Below, piece after piece: positions 4,823 through 11,987 of a DNA stretch of 11,987 nt. The notes under the pieces were generated by a model. It was not told the origin of the DNA. It saw nothing but the letters and a program-made list of their open reading frames with translations, and did not search any database. The translations under genes were made by a program, and so were the position numbers. Numbering within the stretch: position 1 is the first letter of the stretch; every line of letters begins with the position of its first letter. Source of the DNA: CAMYKD01 sp041617155 (GTDB lineage: Bacteria; Pseudomonadota; Alphaproteobacteria; Kiloniellales; JAKSDN01); the NCBI GenBank assembly GCA_041617155.1, contig JBFJPL010000120.1:1-11987 (forward strand). The letters run 5' to 3'.

Positions 4823-7270
4823 ATGACTAGGAGTTTCGGTGCGCGGCTGCTGCCCTATGTCGTCGCTGGGCTGGTTCTCAGCGGCGTCGTCTGGTCCGTC
4901 ACCTACCACAGCATCTCGGCCGAGCGCGAGCGGAAATTCGCGCAAAGCGCAAAACGGGCACAGGATCTAGCCAGTTTTTTCGAACAGCAGACCCTACAAG
5001 CCTTCCGATACAGCGATTCCTACATAAAAATCCTGCGCCGGGAGTACGTCGAGAACGGTGGCCTGGAGGCGGTGCGCCGGATGATGGCGGCCGTGCCGCT
5101 CGACAGATCGATCGCCTCACACATCACGATCATCGATTGGGAGGGCACACCGTTGCTGGTTTCCGGCCACCCGATCAAGCCCGGCACCACTGCCAAGGAC
5201 CGTGGTTACTTCAGGTTTCAAAAGCAGCACGAGGGCGACCGGGTTTTCGTCTCGCTGCCGCACCGGGGTCGCAACACCGGAAAGCTCGTCCTCAGGATGG
5301 TCCGGCGCATCACCTTGCCCGACGGCAGCTTCGGCGGGGTCATCTTCGCGGCTCTGGAAGCCGCGGCAATGACCGAATTTTTCAGCGCCTTGAACTTGGG
5401 GCCGAAGAGCTCCGCGACGCTGGTCGGCACCGACAAGAAGATACGCGCGCGCTCCAGTTACGGCCGGCTCGGACCGGGCCAGGATATCAGCGGCTCGAGG
5501 ATCTGGCAGGAACTCGAGCAAAGTCCGGTCGGGCTCTACAAACAGACCAGCGTCGTCGACGACATCACACGCTACTACGCTTATCGCCGGCTCTCCGAGT
5601 TTCCACTTATCGTCGCCATCGGCGTCTCGACCGAGGACATTTCCCAAGCCGTAACGTCGTTCGCGCTGCCGACCTACGCCATCGCAATCTTGACGACCAT
5701 GGTCATCGCCATCATGACGATTCTGATCTGCCGGGAGATCCTGGTCAGCCAAAAGTTGCGCGACGGCGAGACCCGTATCCGCACCATCGTCGACAGCGTC
5801 CTGGACGGGATCATCACCATCGACGATTCAGGCCGCATCGAATCCTTCAGCGCCGGCGCCCAGAAGATATTCGGTTACAACCGGGACGAAGTCCTAGGGC
5901 AGAACGTCGCCATGCTTGCCGGCGAATCGGTCCGTTCTGCTCACGACGGCTACATCCTGGACTACCTTCGTACGGGCACGGCAAAGATTATCGGCCGGGG
6001 TTACCGCGAGATGCGGGGACGCCGCAAGGACGGCACCGAGTTTCCGGCCGAGATTTCCGTCAATGAAATGACGATCGGCGATAAGCGCTGTTTCGTTGGC
6101 GCCGTAAGCGACATCACCGAGCGAAAGAAGCTGGAGGAGCAGCTTCGCCAGGCCCAGAAGATGGAGGCGGTGGGGCAATTGACCGGCGGCGTGGCGCACG
6201 ATTTCAACAACCTCCTGGCCGTGATCCTCGGAAACGCGGATGTTCTGGAGGAACGGCTGTTCGGCGGCAACAAGGCGACGCGGGCAATCATACGGGCCGC
6301 CACGCGCGGCGCCGAGCTCACACAGCGCCTCTTGACCTTCTCGCGCCGCCAACCTTTGCGGCCTCGGGTGCTCGACCTGGACGAGTTGATCACCGACATG
6401 ATCGATCTGCTGCAACGAACGTTGGGCGAAACGATCAGGATCGAAACATCGAGCGCCGAAGGCTTGTGGCGGGCCGAAGCCGACCCCGGCCAGGTGGAAA
6501 ACGCGCTGCTGAACTTGGCGCTCAACGCGCGCGACGCCATGCCGGAGGGCGGCACGCTGTCGATCGAGACAGCCAACGCCGTTCTGGACCGACGCTATGC
6601 CGCCCGGCATATGGACGTAACCCCCGGGGACTACGTGCTGCTGACGATCAAGGACACCGGGGCGGGGATGACCCCGGAGGTCCTGGAGCGCGCGTTCGAG
6701 CCCTTCTTCACCACCAAGGGCGTGAGCGAGGGCAGCGGCCTCGGACTCTCCATGGTCTACGGCTTCGCCAAACAGTCGGGTGGCGAGATCACGATCCAAA
6801 GCAGACCCGGGCACGGCACCATGGTGAAGCTCTACCTGCCGCGCGCGCAAGCGGGGGCCGAGGAGGCCCGTCAGGACGTCGCGGCGGAGGAGCCACCGGC
6901 GCATGGCGAAACCGTCCTCCTGGTCGAGGACGATACGGACGTCCGCGAACTCGCCGAGTCCGCCTTGCACAGTCTCGGCTACCGGGTCGTGAGCGCTAAG
7001 GACGCCCGGACCGGGCTCGCGGCGCTGCGCGCGGCCCCGCGGGTCGACCTGCTGCTCTCGGACGTGGTACTACCGGGCGGGACCAGCGGTCCGGCGATGG
7101 CGGCGGAGGCCGAACGCCTGCGGCCGGGCCTCAAGGTGCTGTTCATATCTGGCTACGCCGCGAGCGCGGCGGACCCGAAGACACCCTTTCCGCAAGACGC
7201 CCTTCTGCTCGGCAAGCCGTTTCGCAAACGCAAGCTGGCGCAAATGGTGCGCGCCACGCTCGAACGTTGA
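4823..7270 (+). CDS. Membrane hybrid histidine kinase (Cache-PAS-HisKA-HATPase-REC)
   Basis: 815 residues; ATG with AGG five bases upstream. TM1 is at 9-29, followed by a periplasmic double-Cache sensor at about 35-275 (with DRGYFRFQ at 126-133, SLPHRGRNTGKL at 144-155 and RRITLPDGSFGGVIFAAL), TM2 at 282-304 and a PAS/PAC domain at about 316-435. HisKA has the phosphoacceptor H459 in GGVAHDFNNLL. HATPase has N568 (NLALNARDAM), D611 (DTGAGM), FFTTKG and GSGLGLSMVYGFA. The C-terminal receiver has acidic E702/D703/D704, phospho-acceptor D747 (LLLSDVVLPGG), S776 and K798. All catalytic residues are present, so autophosphorylation and intramolecular transfer to D747 are expected. Cache domains of this kind usually bind small metabolites such as carboxylates or amino acids. 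No separate response regulator or HPt gene lies in the window, so its output partner is elsewhere. The periplasmic ligand is unknown. Confidence 0.95.
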   Translation: MTRSFGARLLPYVVAGLVLSGVVWSVTYHSISAERERKFAQSAKRAQDLASFFEQQTLQAFRYSDSYIKILRREYVENGGLEAVRRMMAAVPLDRSIASHITIIDWEGTPLLVSGHPIKPGTTAKDRGYFRFQKQHEGDRVFVSLPHRGRNTGKLVLRMVRRITLPDGSFGGVIFAALEAAAMTEFFSALNLGPKSSATLVGTDKKIRARSSYGRLGPGQDISGSRIWQELEQSPVGLYKQTSVVDDITRYYAYRRLSEFPLIVAIGVSTEDISQAVTSFALPTYAIAILTTMVIAIMTILICREILVSQKLRDGETRIRTIVDSVLDGIITIDDSGRIESFSAGAQKIFGYNRDEVLGQNVAMLAGESVRSAHDGYILDYLRTGTAKIIGRGYREMRGRRKDGTEFPAEISVNEMTIGDKRCFVGAVSDITERKKLEEQLRQAQKMEAVGQLTGGVAHDFNNLLAVILGNADVLEERLFGGNKATRAIIRAATRGAELTQRLLTFSRRQPLRPRVLDLDELITDMIDLLQRTLGETIRIETSSAEGLWRAEADPGQVENALLNLALNARDAMPEGGTLSIETANAVLDRRYAARHMDVTPGDYVLLTIKDTGAGMTPEVLERAFEPFFTTKGVSEGSGLGLSMVYGFAKQSGGEITIQSRPGHGTMVKLYLPRAQAGAEEARQDVAAEEPPAHGETVLLVEDDTDVRELAESALHSLGYRVVSAKDARTGLAALRAAPRVDLLLSDVVLPGGTSGPAMAAEAERLRPGLKVLFISGYAASAADPKTPFPQDALLLGKPFRKRKLAQMVRATLER

Positions 7271-7334
7271 GGTGCCGGGAACGCCGGCCGGTATCGAGCA
7301 CCTGCTAGCCCGCAATTCTCATACTGGCCACGGT

Positions 7335-7442
7335 CTGCGCGGCATTGTCCGGCCGACAGGGTAGGAAAGCCGTGCGGCGCGATGCTGGCGCATCGGGCAA
7401 GCGGCTTGACGCACCCTGTCGGCCGGACAACGCCGCCCGCAG
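7335..7442. repeat. Internal arm 1 of the element: long hairpin with 18-bp perfect stem
   Basis: Bases 7345-7362 (TTGTCCGGCCGACAGGGT) are the exact reverse complement of 7413-7430. The stem extends outward by 7339-7343/7432-7436 and 7335-7338/7439-7442, and inward by AAGCCG/CGGCTT (7367-7372/7402-7407) and CGATGC/GCATCG (7380-7385/7390-7395) closed by a TGGC tetraloop. Confidence 0.8.
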
Positions 7443-7443
7443 G

Positions 7444-7543
7444 GTCGCGCCCGGCCGGGTGTCGGCCGCGTCGAAGGCCTCGACCGGTGCAACGGCACCG
7501 CTTTTCGGCCTTCTCCTAGCCGAGCACGCCGCCCGAACGCGAC
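7444..7543. repeat. Internal arm 2 of the element: second long hairpin
   Basis: Nested pairings run in register: GTCGCG/CGCGAC (7444-7449/7538-7543), CGGG/CCCG (7456-7459/7532-7535), TCGGC/GCCGA (7462-7466/7519-7523), GAAGGCC/GGCCTTC (7473-7479/7507-7513) and CGGTGC/GCACCG (7485-7490/7495-7500) with an AACG loop. With arm 1 and the terminal repeats it makes a Y-shaped fold. Confidence 0.65.
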
Positions 7544-7576
7544 GCAGGCCATGGCCAGTATGAGAATTGCGGGCTA

Positions 7577-7838
7577 ATGCCTGAGCTTCCGCTCTCAGCG
7601 GCTCCCGTGCGGGTCGGCAGCGAACGCCGCAGGGTCAAATGAAAACCAAAAACATCGACGGCGCGCTCCCTGGCTTTGGCCATTCGTTCGTGAGCGGAAA
7701 CCTTCATGTTCAATGCCAAAAGGTAAAACCACCCCTGGTGCGCAATCACCAATCATGCCAACATTGAAAAAAATCCGACAGGCTGGCGAGCAGGGACGGC
7801 AAGACAGGTCCGAAATAGCGAACGAGGGGGGAGCGGTA
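7577..7838. other. Upstream region of the stress-protein gene
   Basis: 262 bp with no firmly supported gene. It should carry the promoter of the stress-protein/symporter pair, but no clear sigma-70 hexamers stand out. Noted: TTCAATG (7709-7715) and CATTGAA (7762-7768) as a distant inverted repeat, and a possible 43-codon frame at 7639-7770 preceded by AGGG. Confidence 0.4.
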
Positions 7839-8273
7839 ATGACAGACACTTTGCTGGTTGGCGTCGACGGCAGTGACGGCGGATCGCGCGCGGCCGATTT
7901 CGCCGCCAAACGCGCCAAGGGCGGCAAGGCACGGCTGGTCGTCGCCTATGTGATCGAATGGTCGCCCTATACTTTCAACACGCCGGAAGAAAACGAACAG
8001 CGGCACAAGCGGCGCGAGGAGGAGATCTCGCGCGCCGAGAGCAGCGTGCTCCAGCCGCTGGTCGCCGCCCTCAAGAAGGCCGGAGTCGATGCCGTGGGCG
8101 TGGTCCGGCACGGCCACGCGGCGGAAGTGCTGAGCGCCCTGGCCGTGGAACACAAGGCCAGCCAAATCTTCATCGGCAGGCGGGGCCTCTCCAAGCTCCA
8201 GGCCATGCTGTTCGGCAGCGTCGCCGGCAGCCTGGTCCAGATTTCACCAGTTCCCGTTACCGTAATCCCCTGA
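7839..8273 (+). CDS. Universal stress protein (UspA family, ATP-binding type)
   Basis: 144 residues. ATG 7839 is chosen because GGGGGGAG lies five bases upstream and the N-terminus MTDTLLVGVDGSDGG is typical; the frame is open further upstream to 7713 but that extension is low-complexity and unlike the family. A single Usp alpha/beta domain fills the protein: first strand with D10 (VGVDGS), a long charged helix at about 50-80, and the nucleotide-binding pattern G-xx-G-x9-G-S at 113-127 (GRRG...FGS), which marks the ATP-binding MJ0577-like class rather than the non-binding UspA class. Cytoplasmic. The symporter gene follows after 85 bp on the same strand, so the two may be co-transcribed; ATP-binding Usp proteins beside transporters, such as TeaD with the TeaABC ectoine transporter of Halomonas elongata, can modulate uptake, and a similar role here is inference. 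Confidence 0.93.
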   Translation: MTDTLLVGVDGSDGGSRAADFAAKRAKGGKARLVVAYVIEWSPYTFNTPEENEQRHKRREEEISRAESSVLQPLVAALKKAGVDAVGVVRHGHAAEVLSALAVEHKASQIFIGRRGLSKLQAMLFGSVAGSLVQISPVPVTVIP

Positions 8274-8294
8274 CGCGGCACAGGACTCCGGATC

Positions 8295-8312
8295 GCCCGG
8301 GCGGGCCCGGGC
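8295..8312 (+). other. GC hairpin between stress-protein and symporter genes
   Basis: GCCCGGGC occurs twice around GG, so the two copies can pair with each other (each is also self-complementary). No T-run follows at once; TCTTTT begins nine bases later. It could attenuate transcription into the symporter or protect the upstream mRNA end. Confidence 0.35.
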
Positions 8313-8347
8313 AGCCGACGTCTTTTGCCTGCAAACAAAAAAATTTA

Positions 8348-8353
8348 GGGAGG
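8348..8353 (+). promoter_or_regulatory. Strong ribosome-binding site of the symporter
   Basis: GGGAGG five bases before ATG 8359, after an A-rich leader (AAACAAAAAAATTTA). It fixes the start. GGAGGCCTCC is a perfect palindrome covering the site. Confidence 0.75.
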
Positions 8354-8358
8354 CCTCC

Positions 8359-9891
8359 ATGAAAAAAGCTCTTTTAGCTTGGCTCGTTACGATGCTCTGG
8401 GCGCCGCTTTGCTGGGCCCAGGAAAGCGGCGGCATCGACGAGGCGATCAACACCGCCGTCGCGCCGGTATCGAACGCCATCGTCAGCGTGATCTTCTATT
8501 CCGTGCCGGTCTTTGGGACGCAGTTTCCTTTGATCGTCATGTGGCTCGTTATCGCCGCCGCCATTGCCACGGTCTATTTCAGGTTCATCGCCTTTCGCGC
8601 CTTCGGCCACGCGATCGACCTGATCAAGGGCGACTATGCCAACCCCAAGGACGCCGGCGAGGTCTCGCACTTCCAGGCGTTGGCCACGGCGCTTTCGGGC
8701 ACGGTCGGGCTCGGCAACATCGCCGGTGTCGCCATTGCCGTCTCGATCGGCGGGCCGGGCGCCACCTTTTGGATGATCCTGGCCGGCCTCATGGGCATGT
8801 CGCTGAAGTTCGCCGAGTGCACGCTGGGCGTCAAATACCGCAACGAATATCCCGACGGCACGGTTTCCGGCGGGCCCATGTACTACATGAGCAAGGGCCT
8901 TGCGGAGAAGGGCATGGGCGGCCTCGGCAAGGGCTTGGCCGTGTTCTTCGCGGTCTGTTGTATCGCCGGATCGCTCGGCGGCGGCAACATGTTCCAGGCC
9001 AACCAGTCGTTCCAGCAGTTCGTCAACGTGACCGGCGGCGCCGACAGCTTCATGGCCGACAAGGGCTGGCTGTTCGGTCTGATCGTCGCGCTCCTGGTCG
9101 GCGTGGTGATCATCGGCGGCATCAAGTCGATCGCCAGGGTGACCGAGAAGGTCGTGCCCCTCATGGCGGTCATCTACTGCACAGCAGCGGTCGTGATCAT
9201 CCTCGCCAACATTGACCAGGTGCCGGCGGCCTTCGGCGCCATCTTCACCGGCGCCTTCAGCGCAGAGGGCGTGGCCGGCGGTGCGATCGGTGCCTTGATC
9301 CAAGGCTTCAAGCGGGCCGCCTTCTCGAACGAGGCGGGCGTCGGCTCGGCCTCCATCGCCCACTCCGCGGTGCGCACCAAGGAGCCGATCACCGAGGGCC
9401 TGGTGGCCCTGCACGAGCCCTTCATCGACACCGTGGTGATCTGCACCATGACCGCCCTGGTCATCGTCATCACCGGCACCTATACCGCCGGCGGCGGCAT
9501 GAGCGGCGTCGAGTTGACCTCGAGCGCCTTCGAGAGCGTGTTCTCCTGGTTCCCCTACATCCTGGCCGTGGCGGTGATCCTCTTCGCCTTCTCGACCATG
9601 CTGTCCTGGTCCTACTACGGCGCCAAGTGCTGGACCTATCTGTTCGGCGAGAACCGCACCATGGACCTGCTGTTCAAGCTGATCTTCTGCATCTTCGTGG
9701 TGATCGGCGCGTCGATGAACCTGGGCCCGGTGGTGGACTTCTCGGACTCGGCGATCTTCGCCATGGCGATCGCCAACATCATCGCGCTCTACATCCTCTT
9801 CCCGGTGGTCAAGAAGGAACTCGATCGCTACTGGTCGCGGCTGCAGAGCGGTGAGATCAAGAAGTTCGCGGTTGACCACGTCGGAACGTAG
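8359..9891 (+). CDS. Alanine/glycine:cation symporter (AGCS family)
   Basis: 510 residues, the usual size for AGCS with a slightly long N-terminus. Family blocks in order: SGTVGLGNIAGVA (113-125), GGPGATFWM (131-139), GGPMYYM (171-177), GGNMFQANQ (208-216), GFKRAAFSNEAGVGSAS (316-332), EPFIDTVVICT (353-363) and STMLSWSYYG (412-421). About ten membrane helices follow a short leader: residues 1-20 look like a Sec signal peptide (MKKALLAWLV..., cleavage possible after CWA), so the first segment may be cleaved or may act as an extra helix. The family imports L-alanine or glycine, sometimes other small neutral amino acids, with Na+ across the inner membrane; the exact substrate is not readable here. 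It follows the stress-protein gene by 85 bp and ends at a GC hairpin, forming a likely two-gene unit. Confidence 0.95.
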   Translation: MKKALLAWLVTMLWAPLCWAQESGGIDEAINTAVAPVSNAIVSVIFYSVPVFGTQFPLIVMWLVIAAAIATVYFRFIAFRAFGHAIDLIKGDYANPKDAGEVSHFQALATALSGTVGLGNIAGVAIAVSIGGPGATFWMILAGLMGMSLKFAECTLGVKYRNEYPDGTVSGGPMYYMSKGLAEKGMGGLGKGLAVFFAVCCIAGSLGGGNMFQANQSFQQFVNVTGGADSFMADKGWLFGLIVALLVGVVIIGGIKSIARVTEKVVPLMAVIYCTAAVVIILANIDQVPAAFGAIFTGAFSAEGVAGGAIGALIQGFKRAAFSNEAGVGSASIAHSAVRTKEPITEGLVALHEPFIDTVVICTMTALVIVITGTYTAGGGMSGVELTSSAFESVFSWFPYILAVAVILFAFSTMLSWSYYGAKCWTYLFGENRTMDLLFKLIFCIFVVIGASMNLGPVVDFSDSAIFAMAIANIIALYILFPVVKKELDRYWSRLQSGEIKKFAVDHVGT

Positions 9892-9906
9892 GTTGCCATA
9901 AGGAAA

Positions 9907-9931
9907 CGGGCGGTCCGCACCGGGCCGCCCG
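9907..9931. terminator. Bidirectional GC hairpin between convergent genes
   Basis: CGGGCGGTCC pairs with GGGCCGCCCG around the loop GCACC: ten pairs including one G-U. It sits between the symporter stop (9891) and the convergent small membrane-protein gene. The T-tract is poor on both sides (CTTTCCC on plus, GTTTCC on minus), so efficiency is uncertain. Confidence 0.6.
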
Positions 9932-9956
9932 CTTCGCGCCTTTCCCTCACCTGCCG

Positions 9957-10172
9957 TCAGCGCGCATAGCCGCCCCACTTGCCGCGGCCGTCGAACACCG
10001 GCTGCGCCTGGGGCGTGGCGACTTGCTGGCTGGCCTGAGGACCGGAGCGGTCCGCCGCGGGTCCGCCGTCAAGCCCGCTCAAGGCGACCAGCGCCAGGAT
10101 TGCGACGACGCCGATGCCGACTTTTAGCCCACCAGCGGCAGACTGGTTGCTTGGAATATGAGCCGAAGTCAT
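9957..10172 (-). CDS. Small single-TM protein of unknown function
   Basis: 71 residues. ATG 10172 is chosen because AAGGAGAG, a near-ideal ribosome-binding site, stands five bases before it; the open frame continues upstream but without such a site. Residues 1-14 are polar, 17-33 form one hydrophobic helix (KVGIGVVAILALVALSG), and 34-71 are a Pro/Gln/Gly-rich tail ending DGRGKWGGYAR. With few positive charges before the helix the orientation is uncertain; an uncleaved inner-membrane anchor with a short exported tail is plausible. I recognise no family. It lies between the symporter (convergent) and the TerC gene (same strand, 194 bp upstream), too far apart to assume one operon. Confidence 0.6.
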   Translation of the reverse strand: MTSAHIPSNQSAAGGLKVGIGVVAILALVALSGLDGGPAADRSGPQASQQVATPQAQPVFDGRGKWGGYAR

Positions 10173-10281
10173 GTGAACTCTCCTTATCCGAATGCCGGCT
10201 GTCCGGCAGGCGCCGAACCGCCAGTGAACCATCTTTCTTTGTCGGATATGCTGAGTTCGAGCGGCGAAGACAAACGACAAC

Positions 10282-10302
10282 TTCTCATCTGGGAAATGAG
10301 AA
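10282..10302. repeat. AT-containing hairpin downstream of the TerC gene
   Basis: TTCTCAT (10282-10288) and ATGAGAA (10296-10302) form a perfect 7-bp stem with a 7-nt loop, 65 bp past the TerC-family stop on the minus strand. An A-run follows on the plus strand, so for the minus strand the T-run lies before the stem; a terminator is doubtful. Confidence 0.35.
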
Positions 10303-10366
10303 AAACTAATCTTGTTTCGGGGCGCGCGGAGCCTCGGAAACCGGTTTGGCGAGCTGCCGCCAGCCG

Positions 10367-11155
10367 TCAGCCGGCCATTTCCGCCGCACGCTGGCGCGTG
10401 AGCTTCTGCCGGTAGCGACTCTGGACCACGTCGACGGCGACCAGCACGAAGATGACGAAATAGAAGGTGCTCTTGGCCATCGGCTCGACCGCGTAGCCGA
10501 ACAGCTTGAGGTGGGCCAGATGGCCACCCTCCGACAGCAGCATCATGCCGACGATCAGGAGGATGAAGAGGCCCAAGACCTCGTACATGCGGTTGCGCTT
10601 GAGGAACTCGGCGACATGGTCGGGCAGCCAGATCATCAGCACGCCGCTGATCACGATCGCGGTCGCCATCACAGCGAAGAGATCGGTCAAGGCCACGGCG
10701 GCGAGGATCGAATCGAAGGAGAAGACCAGGTTCATGGCGATGATCCAGAAGATCGCCGCGCCGGTCGAGCGCAGCCCCTTGTCGCCCGCGGCCCCGATCT
10801 CGTCGACCGCCAGCATGTGATGGATTTCCTTGAAGGCCGTGTAGACGATGAATACACCGCCGACCAGCACGATTACGCTGTGCACGTTAAAGGCCCCCTC
10901 GACGAACCCGGCGGCGCTCAGCGAGAAGAAGGGCTCCTGCAGATACTGGATCGCCTGGATGACCGCGAACAGCAAAACGATGCGCAGCAGGATCGCCAGT
11001 CCGATTCCAAGTTTGCGCACGAAGGCCTGGCGGCCCGGCGCGACCCGTTTCGACTCGATCGAGATGTAGAGCAGGTTGTCGAAGCCGAGCACCGCCTGCA
11101 GCAGCGTCAGCATGGCAAGGGTCATCAGGTTTTCGACGGCAAAGAATTCGGTCAT
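10367..11155 (-). CDS. TerC-family integral membrane protein
   Basis: 262 residues; ATG with GAGGA five bases or so upstream. About seven helices: 8-25, 48-70, 92-108, 132-155, 158-178, 190-208, 228-245. The two family motifs are LGFDNLLYIS (23-32, acidic D26 and N27) and NLVFSFDSILAA (142-153, D148), which place conserved acidic residues inside the membrane; E34 is also conserved. Length and layout resemble the short TerC branch (YgdQ-like) rather than the CBS-domain forms. TerC proteins were named for tellurite resistance, and several homologues (Alx, MeeF/MeeY) export manganese or serve metalation of secreted enzymes; metal export is thus likely but the metal is not visible. I looked for a yybP-ykoY manganese riboswitch upstream and saw none. 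It lies downstream of rpoD on the same strand, 262 bp away, likely with its own promoter. Confidence 0.92.
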   Translation of the reverse strand: MTEFFAVENLMTLAMLTLLQAVLGFDNLLYISIESKRVAPGRQAFVRKLGIGLAILLRIVLLFAVIQAIQYLQEPFFSLSAAGFVEGAFNVHSVIVLVGGVFIVYTAFKEIHHMLAVDEIGAAGDKGLRSTGAAIFWIIAMNLVFSFDSILAAVALTDLFAVMATAIVISGVLMIWLPDHVAEFLKRNRMYEVLGLFILLIVGMMLLSEGGHLAHLKLFGYAVEPMAKSTFYFVIFVLVAVDVVQSRYRQKLTRQRAAEMAG

Positions 11156-11417
11156 GGGATCCTCGGACGGCGCGCTAGGGAGGTGTAGGATCTACCCTAT
11201 GCCGGGCGAGAATCGTCGAGAATAGTTGCCAAAAGGATAGCAAGAGAACCGCCACGCGATCCAGTCGGCCACCTGCGCGGACAAGGGGTTAGTCCGCTAC
11301 CTCCCAATCACCTGTCCTTGACCAAGACGATCACCGGCGCCCAAGGTGCTTGAACTTCCCGAACACCCTCAATAGCTCTCTCAATCAAGGGCTCCGCCTC
11401 CGCGCCGCCCCAAGGGA
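11156..11417. other. Intergenic region between rpoD and the TerC gene
   Basis: 262 bp without a gene. It should contain the rpoD terminator and the TerC promoter. The only clear structure is a hairpin GCGGAC/GTCCGC at 11277-11282/11292-11297 with a 9-nt loop and no T-run. No riboswitch signature is apparent. Confidence 0.45.

Positions 11418-11987
<570 letters not shown>

Larger units (their letters stand above)
7306..7576. mobile_element. 271-bp MITE-like element with perfect 25-bp terminal inverted repeats
   Basis: The first 25 bases (7306-7330, starting TAGCCCGCAATTCTC) are the exact reverse complement of the last 25 (7552-7576, ending GAGAATTGCGGGCTA). The interior has no credible gene and folds into two additional long hairpins (7335-7442 and 7444-7543). 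Both ends can be read as TA flanking 23-bp repeats, as with IS630/Tc1-mariner-type insertions, or as imperfect 4-bp flanks CTAG/CTAA around repeats beginning CCCGC, which would suit an IS1380-like source; the parent is unproven. It lies 35 bp after the kinase stop codon and 262 bp before the stress-protein gene, where it could also end or stabilise the kinase transcript. No transposase is in the window, so it would be non-autonomous. Confidence 0.75.

Noticed and set aside
5894..6970. 358-codon open frame on the minus strand
   Set aside because: Antisense to the kinase HisKA/HATPase region, which carries all conserved boxes.
7319..7563. 72- and 77-codon frames inside the repeat element
   Set aside because: They cover the hairpin arms, have no ribosome-binding site, and their content follows from the inverted repeats; no transposase motif.
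7713..7838. 42-residue N-terminal extension of the universal stress protein
   Set aside because: The extension is unlike the family, while ATG 7839 has a strong ribosome-binding site and gives the canonical N-terminus.
8274..8358. Glycine riboswitch before the symporter
   Set aside because: The 85-bp leader is too short and lacks the conserved glycine-riboswitch core; only a GC hairpin and an A-rich stretch are present.
8374..9978. 534-codon open frame on the minus strand
   Set aside because: Antisense shadow of the AGCS symporter; composition dominated by D, H, R, G and no family resemblance.
10346..11188. 280-codon open frame on the plus strand
   Set aside because: Antisense shadow of the TerC gene, rich in D, E, H, Q as expected from the complement of membrane-protein codons.
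11156..11417. yybP-ykoY manganese riboswitch before the TerC gene
   Set aside because: Some TerC relatives have one, but the conserved loop sequences are not visible on the minus strand here.

Overview
The window reads as chromosomal DNA of a GC-rich alphaproteobacterium, possibly Rhodospirillales or Kiloniellales-like. The support is the overall base composition, an RpoD C-terminus ending in an alphaproteobacterial-style SFLDT tail, and the mix of families present. The lineage below class is a guess. All functions are read from motifs in the translated sequence; no database search was run.

Layout from left to right. (1) On the minus strand lie the N-terminal 317 residues of an NTP/NDP-exchange-type (ATP:ADP antiporter family) membrane transporter cut by the window edge, a tRNA with anticodon CAU that looks like lysidine-type tRNA-Ile2, and an RNase Z-like metallo-beta-lactamase-fold hydrolase that lacks the usual exosite insertion. 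(2) A small accessory patch follows: an islet at 28% GC with a 12-bp tandem repeat, an intact-length P4-type tyrosine integrase homologue whose catalytic residues are mostly replaced (no nucleophilic tyrosine), and about 420 bp of gene-free sequence with repeated GAATGYC-type motifs. (3) A secreted protein of unknown function (minus strand) is divergent from an 815-residue membrane hybrid histidine kinase (Cache-PAS-HisKA-HATPase-REC, plus strand). (4) Just after the kinase stop lies a 271-bp non-coding element with perfect 25-bp terminal inverted repeats. Its interior folds into two further long hairpins, giving a Y-shaped (three-way-junction) structure. It looks like a miniature transposable element or a structured repeat and is the most striking object in the window. 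(5) On the plus strand, an ATP-binding universal stress protein is followed by a sodium/alanine-glycine (AGCS) symporter, closed by a GC hairpin shared with a convergent gene. (6) On the minus strand are a 71-residue single-TM protein of unknown function, a TerC-family membrane protein, and the C-terminal 189 residues of the housekeeping sigma factor RpoD running off the right edge.

The functional links suggested are modest: a stress-protein/symporter pair, a kinase with a divergent periplasmic protein, and an RNase Z-like gene 31 bp upstream of a tRNA. No CRISPR array, complete prophage, toxin-antitoxin pair or recognisable multi-gene defence system is visible.
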